The notes beneath the pieces were generated by a model. That model saw nothing but the letters and a program-made list of their open reading frames with translations, searched no databases and had not been told where the DNA came from. A DNA stretch of 64,000 nt, from the NCBI GenBank assembly GCA_017893485.1, contig CM030366.1, positions 187,223,947 through 187,287,946 of the forward strand, read 5' to 3'. Positions 42,440 through 53,268 of the stretch are shown here, one piece after another; within the stretch, counting starts at the first letter, position 1; each line of letters starts with the position of its first letter. The stretch comes from Hemerocallis citrina (lineage: Eukaryota; Streptophyta; Magnoliopsida; Asparagales; Asphodelaceae). The position numbers were made by a program, and so were the translations under genes.

Positions 42440-43259
42440 TGTTAGAATTCTATCACCTTATTGAATGGACTCAGCGGACGAAAGAGGATAGAACAGAACA
42501 AAGAGAAAGAGGAGAGAATTTTCTGTGGAGGGAAAAGAGAGAGAGAGGGGGGGGGGGGGGGCTCTATATACATAGAGTCAGGGTTAGACATTTGTAATGG
42601 CAGACAAAGCTATGAATTCCTTCAGTGTAACGACAGACAATGTATTGAATGCGTACACTGCAACGGCAGACAGCAGTCAATGCTCTGAATGCCACAGTAT
42701 AATTGCAGTCAATCAATTGAATGCGTACAATGTAACGGCAGACAAAATGTTTAATACTGCACTGAAACGGCAGACAAAACCGTTTTTGCATTTATAACAG
42801 CCGTTTACAAAGGGAAAAAAAATCAAAACTGCAGTAAAAGGCGGTTCTGCATGGGGTGGGGTTATGTCAGTCCGGAGGACGTGCAGGCGCACACAAGTCG
42901 CATATAATCCGATCCGAGATTTGCACCCCCCCTGCGCGCGCGAGAGAGAGCATCTCTTCTAACTATCTTACAATGCTTAGAAGAAGGTTACTATATATCC
43001 TCTTCTAATTCCTTTGATTTTTCTGATGTGGGACTATGTTCCCTTAACCCATTTTCAAGAATGAAAATGCCTCACTTTGATAGACAATTTCTCATTCACC
43101 CCTTAACCATTTTTAGCAGATTAATATACGATTTTGATCTACTCACGAAGGAGAACACAAATCAATCAAGATCTCTCAATAATTCATTGAGGATCTTACT
43201 CAAAAAATTTCTCAAAAACTGGTCCGTAAATGGTGTATAAAATACCCATTTTTCTAACA
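42440..43259 (-). repeat. 5' LTR of copia D, 820 bp
   Basis: On the minus strand it starts TGTTAGAAAAATGG and ends GAATTCTAACA. A TATA-like TATGTATATAGAG lies about 42572-42560, next to a 15-base G-run (plus strand). A repeated GTCTGCCGTTACA-type unit (about four copies, 42590-42790) lies in U3. The usual copia primer site TGGTATCAGAGC is not seen directly after the LTR. Confidence 0.75.
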
Positions 43260-43378
43260 TCCTTATCTTCTTTTGCACCATTCTGTGCTTTCTGTTGGTT
43301 GTATTGACTTGGTTTAACTTATATATATTTTGCCGGCTATGATCCTGTAGGATTCCATCCTTTTATCAAAAAAAATTT
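43260..43378 (+). mobile_element. LINE 3' end fragment
   Basis: TTTGCCGGCTATGATCCTGTAGGATTCC-type sequence ends CTTTTATC followed by an A-run. Its inverse relative is at 49530-49706 (GGATTCTATCCCTTTATC on the minus strand). Copia D's end coincides with its left border, so D probably inserted into this LINE. Confidence 0.6.
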
Positions 43379-43379
43379 A

Positions 43380-44414
43380 AAAAAATGACATGCATACAAT
43401 ATTACAATATTTTTAGGTTTGATTAACAAATATGGTTCTAGTTTAAAATTTGTAAGGATAAAGAGCAAGTGGGAGATTTACCTCTAGCACTATTATCAAG
43501 TCAGTCGGGTCGGGTCCTGTACTACCGAACACGAACCTGTTTATCTACTGGTCCTGATATTGGACCCAAACCCGACCCATGACAACTGGGTTCGGGCCCT
43601 GTTAAAAAATGCTACCCATCGGGTCCGGGTAGCGACAAGCGGGTGGTGTCGGGCAAGAGAGAGAGGTTGGGCTTGTTGTTTCTTCTCTTCTCCTTGCTTT
43701 TTTTTTTGTTTAATTGGGAGGTTAGAGTTTTTTTTTTTTAGGGGTCCGGGTCGGATCCATTTTCAGATTAACTAGACCCACCCCAAAAATATGAAGGGGT
43801 CTTATTTTAGGACCCAGACCCTACCCGTAGTTGACCAAGTTCGAGTACGGATGAGGTCCTTTTTTGCTGACCCAGATCCGATTCGAAAATATGAACGGGT
43901 CCTATTTTAGGACCCAAACCCTACCAGCAATAGACCAGGTCGATTTCGGTCCAAGACCATGTTCTGGTCGGTTCCGTGTTTCAGATTTTTGTGACAGTTC
44001 TAGTTACCACCTACATTTTTGCTTTTTAAAAATAAAATAAAAAAGGAGACAAAAATCCGTGAATCAAAAGTGGTCTTAGCATAATATATTGTATAGATAG
44101 TATAACTCTGTACAATATTGCACATTGCTTTTAAAATTGAGAAAATAATACAACTATTTTTAGAAAATAAATCTAATAGAATATATACATTATTGCACGA
44201 TTTTGTTAGGTTTGATTAAGGGATAGAATTCTAATTCAAAATTTAGATGGAGCAAAAGTGGAGAGTTGTCTCCAACATTTGCTCTACTTTTTTTATTTTA
44301 AAAAGAAAAAAAAAATACATTCTAGATAAAAGTGGTTTTGCATAATATATTGTATAGATACCTTTAAGTTTTTTTTTCTTTTTCTTACCTTACAATAAAT
44401 ACAACATGATAACC
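43380..44414. other. AT-rich spacer with duplicated blocks and a GGTCC-rich insert
   Basis: Two related blocks (about 43410-43480 and 44200-44290, sharing TTAGGTTTGATTAA) and a repeated GCATAATATATTGTATAGATA (44080, 44340) flank a segment at 43495-44000. That segment is dense in GGGTC/GGACCC motifs, often in inverted orientation, which suggests a small insertion. No gene is recognised. Confidence 0.4.
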
Positions 44415-44430
44415 ATAAAAGAGTTGTATT

Positions 44431-45906
44431 TTTTTTTCCAGGGAAAAGGTGGAATGTGGTCACCCTGTTTCATTAATCAGAAATTAACAAAACATACAAC
44501 CTACGAACAGAAAATAAAACATAAAGCAACAGGACCTGTACAGACAACAGATCCCTCCAACAACCCTGGAGGGCGGGCCGCCAAACCAATAGTCATCACA
44601 CTATCGAAGAGCACAACCATACTCCTCTAATATTGTGATGGACCCCATCTTGGGCCCAAACACAAAGCTCGGCTCAGTATAATTGTATGTATGTCAATTA
44701 TGCTTTGTACGTTGCCTCCACAGCACGCGCACACCCACCAGAAGCTAGTCAGGCGGGATTTTAACAACTGCCGACCCCTGCCGTCACATCGATGGGGGGT
44801 CCTTTCTTCGGGCCCAAGCCCCGCAGCCTTGTTGCCACAGATAAAATTTGCTTACTCCCATCAGGCAGAGTCAGACACCCGCCGAACTAAACCTTGTCCT
44901 CCTCTCCTCCCACAATCACGCAAACCTTCCAATTATTTCAACCGAAAGCACAACCTACAAAAATAGAGTCACTACCAACGAGAGAGACGTGAAGAGGATA
45001 CCTTCACCTCTCTCACATTGTTGCTCTCTCAGGCGATTTCTCACCAAAGAAACTTTCTCACTCACCCTAACCGAAACCACAACCCAAGAGAGAGCTGTGG
45101 AGAGGATACCTTCACCTCTCTCATGCTTTTGCTCTCTCAGGCAATTTCTCACCACACCGACACACAAAAAGAGAGTAACTCATCTCTCTTCACACTCTCA
45201 CTCTCAAACAGAAACCCAAAACAACCAAACACAATGGCATTGCCGATGTAAGGGATGTTGATGAGAGAAGAGGAGGCGTTGTCAAGAAGGCAGTGGTCTT
45301 TGCAGAGGAAGCTCAAGAGCTCGAATAGGTGGCGGCTGAAGGACGTATGGAGGCTTGCAAAGAGGGAGGGACATCGGGGGGGGGGGGGGGGGTGGCGGGT
45401 TGTAGGGCGGCGACGAACGTCAGTCGACGCAACTCACCCTGTTGACGAAACCCCCGCAACAGACAAACCCCCAAGCGACCAAATCTCGGCCGTTGCTGAG
45501 CGTGCCGGCAATCACCTCCCCAGTCGACGACACAGACAAAATCCTCATCGCTTCCCTCACCTTCACTCAGTTGCGGCGGGAGGAGATTGATGTTGGAAGA
45601 GGGATTGTGGAGGGTAGGTGGGCTGGACCTCAGCGGCGGTGACTCCGCTTCCTCCACCCACGGACCTCGCCAGCGCCACGCCACCGCGATGCCATTCCCG
45701 TCTGGGTCATGGCAATTATGATCTCGAAGACTACGGGAAGAAGAAGGGAAGGAGGGACGGGGGGTGGATCGATAGGCGGGAGGGACGGCGGAAGAAGAGC
45801 AACGGGGCGGCGGCAACGAACCCTAGCTGCCACCCCCACAAATTCAGATCTAGGGTTTCCTTGTTTTGGGGTTTTTTGGGGGTATTTTGATACGTTGTGA
45901 TTTTCT
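44431..45906 (-). mobile_element. Pol-less LINE-type insertion with 16-bp target duplication
   Basis: ATAAAAGAGTTGTATT is present at 44415-44430 and, identically, at 45907-45922. Directly after the left copy is a T-run (an A tail on the minus strand), then the reverse of a LINE 3' end. Minus-strand sequence at 44620-44440 (CCCTCCAGGGTTGTTGG, TTAATGAAACAGGGTG, CCACCTTTT) parallels the 3' end of LINE E at 57980-58100. The 5' part (45900-44650) is GC- and CT-rich, contains an internal duplication (44970-45160) and a 17-base G-run (45376-45392), and encodes no reverse transcriptase or endonuclease. Confidence 0.75.
45313..45816 (-). other. Open Pro/Ser-rich frame inside the pol-less LINE insertion
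   Basis: A 167-codon minus-strand frame passes through AVAWRWRGPWVEEAESPP and DEDFVCVVDWGGD. I recognise no domain. It is GC-rich and crosses the G/C homopolymer as a run of prolines. It might be an ORF1-like relic or an accidental frame, and I do not call it a gene. Confidence 0.2.
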
Positions 45907-46659
45907 ATAAAAGAGTTGTATTGGTATTCATTTTAAACTGTAGCGCCCCGAATTTCTAATATAATAACTTAGAAAATACGCGGCACAATCCCAGCATCAA
46001 CTTCAATGTAACATTAAACACAACCAACTCCACTAAAATTTTCAACCTTTATTACAACAATCTCTTACATAGCACAGCGGAATTTAAAAACATCTCAATT
46101 TACAAACTCTTTCTTTTATTTACAACACAGTCTTATTACAACACTGTTCTTACAATTTTACACAAACTCCATTAAATTAATCTATCACAAAACTATCTCA
46201 AGCATCCAAACCTCCAAACTCTAAGCAACAACCTGCAACACATGAGGCTAGAGATGGTCCCTAACCCCCAAAACTAAAGGGGTCAGCCATAAATGGTGTG
46301 AGTGACATAAAAACAAACAAACAACATAAATAAACATTAAGCAAGGATTCTTAAACAACATGTAGTGAACCAAAATACATAAAATATGAAGTAGCAAGAA
46401 ATGTAGACAACAAGTGATACTAAACCAAGTGTCAAGTGTAGAAAACAAGAAATCACATGCATGAAAACCAAGTCAAGAAAACACAAATTCTATATGCGGA
46501 CTATCTAATGCGTACTTGTCGAAGTCTATGCATCCCACTTTACATAGGTTCGGTGCAAGCCCTTATCGTCTCCACATTATAGGGTTCAATCCCCGCTATG
46601 CAACTAATCCTAACACGATGACTACTACAAGATAAAGATAAACTGTGAGTATTAGCCCA

Positions 46660-46950
46660 TGTGCCCCGATAATTCCGGAGATAGATCCCACACCACAGGT
46701 GATTTACCGTGATAATTTCGGAGATCATCCCACACCGAAAGCAATGACCTCATCACGCAAATACCACATGTGCGTCGCTTCGACCCCGATAATTCCGGAG
46801 ATCAATCCCACACCACAAGTAATTACCGTGATAATTCCGGAGACATATCCCACACCACAAGTAATCTACCGTGATAATTCCGGAGATATATCCCACACCA
46901 CAAGTAATCTACCGTGATAATTCCGGAGATTAAATCCCACACCGAAAGCC
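46660..46950. repeat. About 45-77 bp repeats in the solo LTR
   Basis: Six copies of a unit containing ATAATTCCGGAGAT and ATCCCACACCACAAGTAA occur in tandem. The C LTR has an analogous, diverged repeat pair at 36212-36390. Confidence 0.85.
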
Positions 46951-47309
46951 ATACTGAGGTACTTGACCCATGTTCTCGTTCATCATATCACCACTAGTGC
47001 CTGTCCTTATTATTTTGGGTTACTTAATTACTCAACGAATCTCCTAGAGTTGGTGTACCCTACCGGACTTAACTCAAAACTAAACAACTGAAATGCCTCA
47101 ACAGGCCTCAACAAAATAACTCAACGCCGGTATACTAGGGTCACACACATCCTCTAGAGACTCAAACTCAAATGTCTAAACCAACTTTCCACCATAAATA
47201 GCTCAACTGAATATCTTAAAATCATATGCTTAACAGAAGACAAAGTATAGACTAAAATATTTAAAGACTAATCATTCGGAAGAACATTCAAGTTTATGAA
47301 AACTCATCA

Positions 47310-47790
47310 GTACCAGTCGACTTATTACTGTAGTAAGTCGACTGTCCAGAGGGAAAATATCCATGATTTTAAGAAAATAAGTTAAGTAATATAAGTTGAC
47401 TTATAAAAGTCATAAGTTGACTTACCAGATCATAAGTTGACTTATAGAAAACATAAGTCGACTTACCAGATCATAAGATAACTTATAAAAACATAAGTCG
47501 ACTTACCAGAGAGAAATTCCAGAAATCTTTACGAAAATATTCTAAGTGTTATAAGTCGACTTGCAAAGTCATAAGTCGACTTAAAGGAGAATATAAGTCG
47601 ACTTAAAAGGTCATAAGTCGACTTACCAGAGAAAAATCTATGATAACTTTGAAAAATAAATTCTAAGTACACTAGTCGACTGAAAAGGGTCTAAGTCAAC
47701 TGTCCATAACGAATTTTCAAGAAAGCTAAAGATACAGCAGCTGTGTCGTGCCAGTCGACTGAAAGGTCTGACAGTCGACTGTCGGCCTAC
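47310..47790. repeat. Array of AAGTCGACTT-type palindromes in the solo LTR
   Basis: More than fifteen short motifs of the form ATAAGTCGACTTAC or the diverged AAGTTGACTT are spaced 15-40 bp apart. The C LTR carries AGTCGAC arrays at the corresponding position. Confidence 0.88.
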
Positions 47791-48971
47791 AGTCTGCCTA
47801 ATTTCGGTTGTACATGATAATCAAAATTAGAGTTTTTCTAAAAGAAACCATTGTTTATGAAAATAATTCGTATTCAGGTAAAAATGACAATCTCAAAGTA
47901 TCCTCAGATTGGATACAATCCTCATATCAACCAACTTCCTCAAAATCTCAATCTTCATGTTCTAAATTCCTAATTCTTCCATTAGGGTTTCTCAATACTG
48001 AATTTCTTTCACAACTCAAAACCAAATCTGATTTGTAAACACAAGATCCAGATGTTCATCCATCCAATCATAACCATATTCAAATCTTAAACATGCTTTC
48101 TAGCAATACAGTTTCATAAGCTGAGATCTACTAGTCATTCATAGATTTCACATACATGGTAGTATGGTACAAACAACAACCTTTGCATCGTTCTCATGCA
48201 AAAATACTAAATGACATACATGCCAAACCAACAATATAACAATCGATCACATTAATCAAACCACAATACAAGATTCATATCATTCACAACATCAAAACAA
48301 AACAAAACATTGTCACTCACATAAAACATACACAAAGCAAAACAACATGTCACTCACCTTTGAATTGAAAAGATCCAATGAAAAAGCCTTCCTTTTGCGA
48401 GATCCAAATCTTCCTCTTGTTCCTCCAAAACAAATCACAAAATTCTGTATATTGCAGCAAATGACGGCTGCGAAAATCCTTTTAAACATCCGGGAATGAA
48501 ATTTAGGGTTTCACAACAATTTTACAAAATAATCCCGTCAAAATACAACTTTATATATATAACTCTATTCTTGGAAATTCAATCAAATTCATTTAAATTA
48601 AGATTTAAAAGTAAAATATACTCATTAATCTCAATTGGTACTGTTCAAAACGTCCAGAAAATACATTTTACATTTTAACCCCTAAAAATGACAAATTTGC
48701 AAAAAAGTCATTCTTTTCTCAAAATTTGCAAATAGCTCTAATTAATTTCAGAAAAATCTGGAAAAATACTAAATAAATCCCAAATATTAAATAATAATTT
48801 TTCATGAAGAAAACTTGACTTTCAAACTTCTCAAGAAAGTATTTGCACGTGTTTTGCACGTGTAAAAAGATAAATCTTTCTGAAAATATTCATAAATTCT
48901 CCAAAAAATCATTTTAGTCATTTATAAATCTTTAAAAATAATATTTTAAAAATACGGGGTTCTACATAAAC

Positions 48972-49520
48972 AGCAGAGCACACTGACTGAAATTATCCTG
49001 TAATACATTTTTTTGTAGCTTCCCGTAAGAATAGTTGAGTGCAGATTATATAATTCAACTACATAGTTTTGTTGAATAATTCTACATAGTTTTGTTGAAT
49101 AATTCTCTGTCTCTTGATTTTCTTTTGGGCAGAGGGGAACAGTTGCAGGTACCGGGGAGCACATAGTGGACCATTCTAGTAGGATACCTATGATAACGGG
49201 GAGATTGAAGTAGACTTGACCATTGGATAGAGCCTACCGCCTCTTCTTACTCCCTGTTGTTTGCTTTATTTTTGCTTTATTTCTGCTTTGTTTAAAGTCT
49301 GTCCATCTAGGGTTGTTGGAGGCTGATGATGAACTTTTCCTTGTTTTGCTTTAGTAGTTGAAATTGACTGTGTATCAAATGTACGTGGTTTTGGTGTATA
49401 TTGCTAATATATAATAATAAGAAAAATGAAGTTAGACGATATATATTAGTAATTTTTAAGTACAAGGGAATGATATTATTATTATGATTATTATTATTAT
49501 TATTTTATTTGTTTGTTTGT
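48972..49520. other. Non-coding spacer
   Basis: Continues the sequence interrupted by the solo LTR. It contains a short direct repeat (TCTACATAGTTTTGTTGAATAATTC twice, 49057-49105) and TTA microsatellite DNA near 49480. No gene is seen. Confidence 0.4.
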
Positions 49521-49524
49521 TTGT

Positions 49525-49706
49525 TGATAAAGGGATAGAATCCTAAACGGATTCTAGGCAAAATGTCATAAAAAACCAAAATATACCAAGTTAACCTACA
49601 AAACAACATGAAACCCAAATGTGCTTTCTGGTGCTTACGAAGCTACAAGCTTCATTAACAAAATACCACAAGAAGATTAAAATAGAGAGCAGCAAAAAAC
49701 TAAGTC
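49525..49706 (-). mobile_element. LINE 3' end fragment
   Basis: Read on the minus strand it ends GGATTCTATCCCTTTATCAACA and parallels 43260-43378, including ATCTTCTTGTGG- and TGCTTTCTGG-like blocks. It is a 5'-truncated copy. Confidence 0.55.
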
Positions 49707-49719
49707 AAAACATAAGGTA

Positions 49720-51515
49720 AATTTTTTTATTTTTTTTTATTTTGAGAAAAAAATGATATCGTCACCGCTTCATGAATAAATTATTAACGAAACAAGTATT
49801 GCACCTACTATAATCTATCTGTCCCTAAATTGGAACAACGAAAACAATTACATAGCTAAGCATACAACAGTAACTAGTTCATCCTCTAGCTAAACTTGTA
49901 GACGAAAGTATCTGCAACATGTTTTCCCACCCATCTCTACTAGATGTAATTTGAATTTCAAAAAAATCTAATTTGAAATTCGAATTCCATCTATATTCCT
50001 CGCCACTCCAGAACTCTCACCACCTTCCCCCAAACGTCTACCTCGGCAACAACCACATCCACCATCTCTTGCCGGCATGTGTTCTTCTCCCCCGACGACG
50101 TTGCCGTCATATGGCCACTCTAACCGTACCACGACGCCATCTTCCGATTGTGTCAAATCCAGCCCTCAACAGTAGCCATAGTTCTTAACCTACAAGTTGA
50201 CGCTCGGGACGAATTCCCCCGTCGACGAACACCTTCGCCATGATAGCTCATATTAGGGGATCCCCTTGTCTAGTCCAAATTCCCCAAACATACTTTGAAT
50301 TTTCAAAAATCTTGTATGAAATTCAAAAGCCAATCAAATTTCCTCTCTCACTCACCAGATATGTTTTGAATTTCAAACATCTAAATTGAAATTCAAAAAC
50401 GATCTAGATCTTCCCCTCCATATATGTTTTGAATTTCAAATTTTTAAATTGAACTTCAAAAATCATTCAAATCTTTCCCTCCACCCCCAAACTACATGAA
50501 GATATTCAAAAATCATCCAAATTCAAATTACATGAAGATATTCTCTCCATACTCCTCAAACTATAATCTAAATTTCAAAAATCTATATTGAAATTTAGGA
50601 TTCATCAAATTCTCCCCTTCCACACTTTAAATTAAATTTGAATTTCAAAACCCTAACTTGAAATTCAAAATTCAAAATCAAACATACTCCCGCTCTCCTC
50701 ATTTCCCCCACATATCCTTTCCGGCGTCAAACCCGACCGCCGTTGCACACAGTCACCTCTTCACTCCTCTCGGCATTGCCCCCCCCCCCCCAAAAATCTA
50801 ATTTTGAATTTCAAAAATCTAATTTGAAATTCAAAAATCAATATTTATCTCCATCTCTCTCTCCACTCTCTCCATGCCCAACGTTGCCATCGATCACCTC
50901 CATCAAGCCATCCACACCGCCAACAATCTATGACCACATCACCATGAAGCTGTCAACCACACATCCAACCCATCCTCGCCGAAAGCTCCAACAAACCCTC
51001 ACGACAACCCTCAAAACCATCGGTAGCTCACAAATTCACAACAACGCCGGCAGCCCTCAAAGCCACCCCGTGACCTCTCATCCTCATCGGCTGCCCTCAT
51101 CCACATCTACGCCGGCCCCGATGGAAGGAACGTCCAAATCCGGCTGCAACCAACCCGTTTTCAGCAACTCCCACCGGCGGCAGCGACCCCCGCTCCCGCT
51201 CAGCCTCCACCTCTCCCGATGGCGCAGCACCCGCCCTCGACGCCAGCCATCTTGACGTCGATCATCCCCCCACACCGATCGCCTTTATGCACCACATCTT
51301 CAATGAACCCACATCTACACCCCTCGTCGGTTACCCCGACAAACTCTACTCCAGTCCGCGGGGGGGGGGGGGGGGGGGGGGGGGGGGGAGGATGTGAGGA
51401 GTCCTCCTCCCTCCCCGATCGGATCTTACCTCTCTCTCTTTTTTTAAAGTCTTTTGGGGAGCTTCTCTCTCTAGAAAATCTAGAGAGAGAAACTCTAGAG
51501 TATAATCTGCAGTGA
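49720..51515 (-). mobile_element. Second pol-less LINE-like insertion, probable 13-bp target duplication
   Basis: AAAACATAAGGTA (49707-49719) and AAAACGTAAGGTA (51516-51528) flank the segment with one mismatch. An A/T-rich tail follows the left copy. The minus-strand 3' end (TTCATGAAGCGGTGACGATATC) has the form of LINE 3' ends nearby. The minus-strand 5' end begins with a CTCTAGAG-rich leader. The interior holds a 29-base G-run (51360-51388), a 13-base C-run (50779-50791) and repeated TTTGAATTTCAAAAATC units (50280-50850). No reverse transcriptase is present. Confidence 0.55.
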
Positions 51516-51529
51516 AAAACGTAAGGTAT

Positions 51530-52850
51530 TAACATACATATAAAAACCCTTCTCGACTCATGGCTCTATCACCACCAGAGTAACAATTTTTAAGTGAAGT
51601 TAGCCGATATTTATAGTTTATATGTTGAAAAGAGTGTATTCCATCTTAACTCTATATTGTTCGTCTGCTAAAAAATTTCTATTATTTTATTCAGACTATA
51701 GCAATAGTTCAATTTTAGCAATTGATAGTAGAATAGAGTTATTTTTCAATTTTTATTCTGTCTCAATTTTTAGCAATTTATTGTAGAATAAAGTTATTTT
51801 TTAAATTTTTATCTTTGTGTTGCTATAAATATGAAGATGGAAAATCTTTTAACAAAAGAGACTATAGTAAAGAAAACGAAGTAATCAATCTTTTTCCTTT
51901 CTTCGGTTGCAATAATATTTTGTTTGAAGATTTAAAACACAGAAGATTGCATAACCATCATTTATCTTTGCATTTGGCTGACACATCATTATACTTTCAC
52001 TTCTATTCTGCCTCAAAACTTGGTTTATCACGTTCTGCAACTGATGGAGTTCAAAATATAGTTAGTTGGCCATTTTTTTGTTAAGAACAATCATAACTTA
52101 CAGTTGCCTAACTGTCTAAGGGTCATAGTATATGTAATCGATTATAGGATAACTAACATTTTACATGAACTTGTCCTTTTCTCCTCAATGTTTCAATGTA
52201 ATGGTTGTGCTCACTCCTTCATATATCGCAATAGACTGAGTATGATTACTCTAAATGATTGATTCTCCTACTATGCATATAAATTGTTTGCTTGTCACTA
52301 TATTTTTTAACATATATAAAGAAATGGTGTAATTGGAATTAGAATACCCATGATACATCTAAGAGTAGTGAAGGAAGCAAAAATATCTCAACTAAAACAA
52401 AACAAAATCAATTATTTATACCTCTTCCATCTCCTGCAAAATCACATCCCTCTCTCAATTAATCCGCCCCTCATCAAACTTGCTATTCTACAAAATATCC
52501 CCCAAAATTTCCATCTCCTTCCTCAGATCATTCCCCAACATCTTCATGTAGATAAAATCAAATTCTAACGTATGACATTGACATGCCTAATTCCTCAAAT
52601 TTAAAAAACCCTTGGCTCAAACAACAAAACCAAATCAAATCAAAGAAAATGATGTATTTTGACAGAGTTTCCTGACGTCGGCGATGAACCGCATGGCTTG
52701 GGAAAGCCTCTTCATCTCCATTGCCACCTATTTCGGTGGCGTCTTCGCCACTGATTTGTTTGCTTCCAATGGATCTTGTGGCAGCGACAGGCGGTTGTTG
52801 CAGGCGATTGGAGGGGGCGACGGGTTTGGGCTTGGGTATTAGGGATTATG
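51530..52850. other. Non-coding AT-rich stretch
   Basis: Nothing recognisable was found; short frames such as that at 51815-52084 have no protein-like pattern. A CCTGACGTCGGCGATGAACC segment near 52670-52840 has coding-like composition but no identifiable product. Confidence 0.35.
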
Positions 52851-52852
52851 TT

Positions 52853-53085
52853 TGAGAAATTTGTATGCTCCGGATTAGATCTAAGAATAAGATGTGTGGT
52901 ACAGATTTTAGATATTTTAGGGATTTGTATGGTCCATATTAGATCTAAGATATATTAAGAATTAGATGTATGGTCCAAATTAGATATAAGAATAAGATGT
53001 GTGGTCCATTTTAAAAATATTTTAGGAAGTTGTATGGTCCATATTAGTTCTAAGATATAATAAGAATTAGATGTATGTCCAGATC
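52853..53085. repeat. Imperfect tandem repeats, about 110 bp
   Basis: Two fuller copies (from about 52915 and 53025) and one partial copy share TTGTATGGTCCATATTAG and AAGAATTAGATGTATG. Confidence 0.75.
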
Positions 53086-53268
53086 TATTCTGAACATATT
53101 TATTATGACTTTTATAATAGAAATATATTTTGCCCAAGTCCTCTGCGATGTTTCATTTTTCACTCTTTAATGAAAAAAGGTAGTCTTGCTCCACCTTTTT
53201 TATTTTTTGACTTTCTCTTTCCATTTTAATTCTAACATTAACTATTGCCATACAACATTAGCATCATC

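Larger units (their letters stand above)
37004..43259 (-). mobile_element. Copia element D (Tnt1-like) on the minus strand
   Basis: The 5' LTR is 43259-42440 (TGTTAG...CTAACA), the internal region 42439-37429, and the 3' LTR 37428-37004, cut short by chromovirus C. A polypurine stretch (CATGTGGGGAA) precedes the 3' LTR on the minus strand. The gag-pol frame order is gag, protease, integrase, RT, RNase H, which defines Ty1/copia. The two LTRs differ at a visible fraction of positions, so the insertion is not recent. The right flank is a LINE 3' end (43260-43378). Confidence 0.92.
45939..48966 (-). mobile_element. Solo LTR of a Tekay-type chromovirus, 3,028 bp
   Basis: TAAAC flanks both sides exactly (45934-45938 and 48967-48971). 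On the minus strand the LTR starts TGTAGAACCCCGTA and ends TTCGGGGCGCTACA. Orientation follows from the C LTR, whose end also reads AATTCGGG..TTACA and carries a similar TTCCGCTG...TTGTAA block near it. No internal domain is present, so an intact element was reduced by recombination between its LTRs. Internal repeats are listed separately. Confidence 0.92.

Noticed and set aside
43495..44000. GGGTCC-rich segment as a telomeric or satellite array
   Set aside because: The motif is irregular and in both orientations, without a fixed period.
45255..45590. Plus-strand frame MLMREEEALSRRQWSLQRK
   Set aside because: It looks protein-like at the start but degenerates through the G-run, has no recognised homologue, and lies antisense within a LINE-type insertion.
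50743..51255. 170-codon Ser/Pro/Thr-rich frame
   Set aside because: Low complexity and antisense to a retrotransposed segment; no domain seen.
51815..52084. 89-codon frame MCCYKYEDGKSFNK
   Set aside because: No similarity recognised, AT-rich, no splice or leader signals; chance ORF likely.
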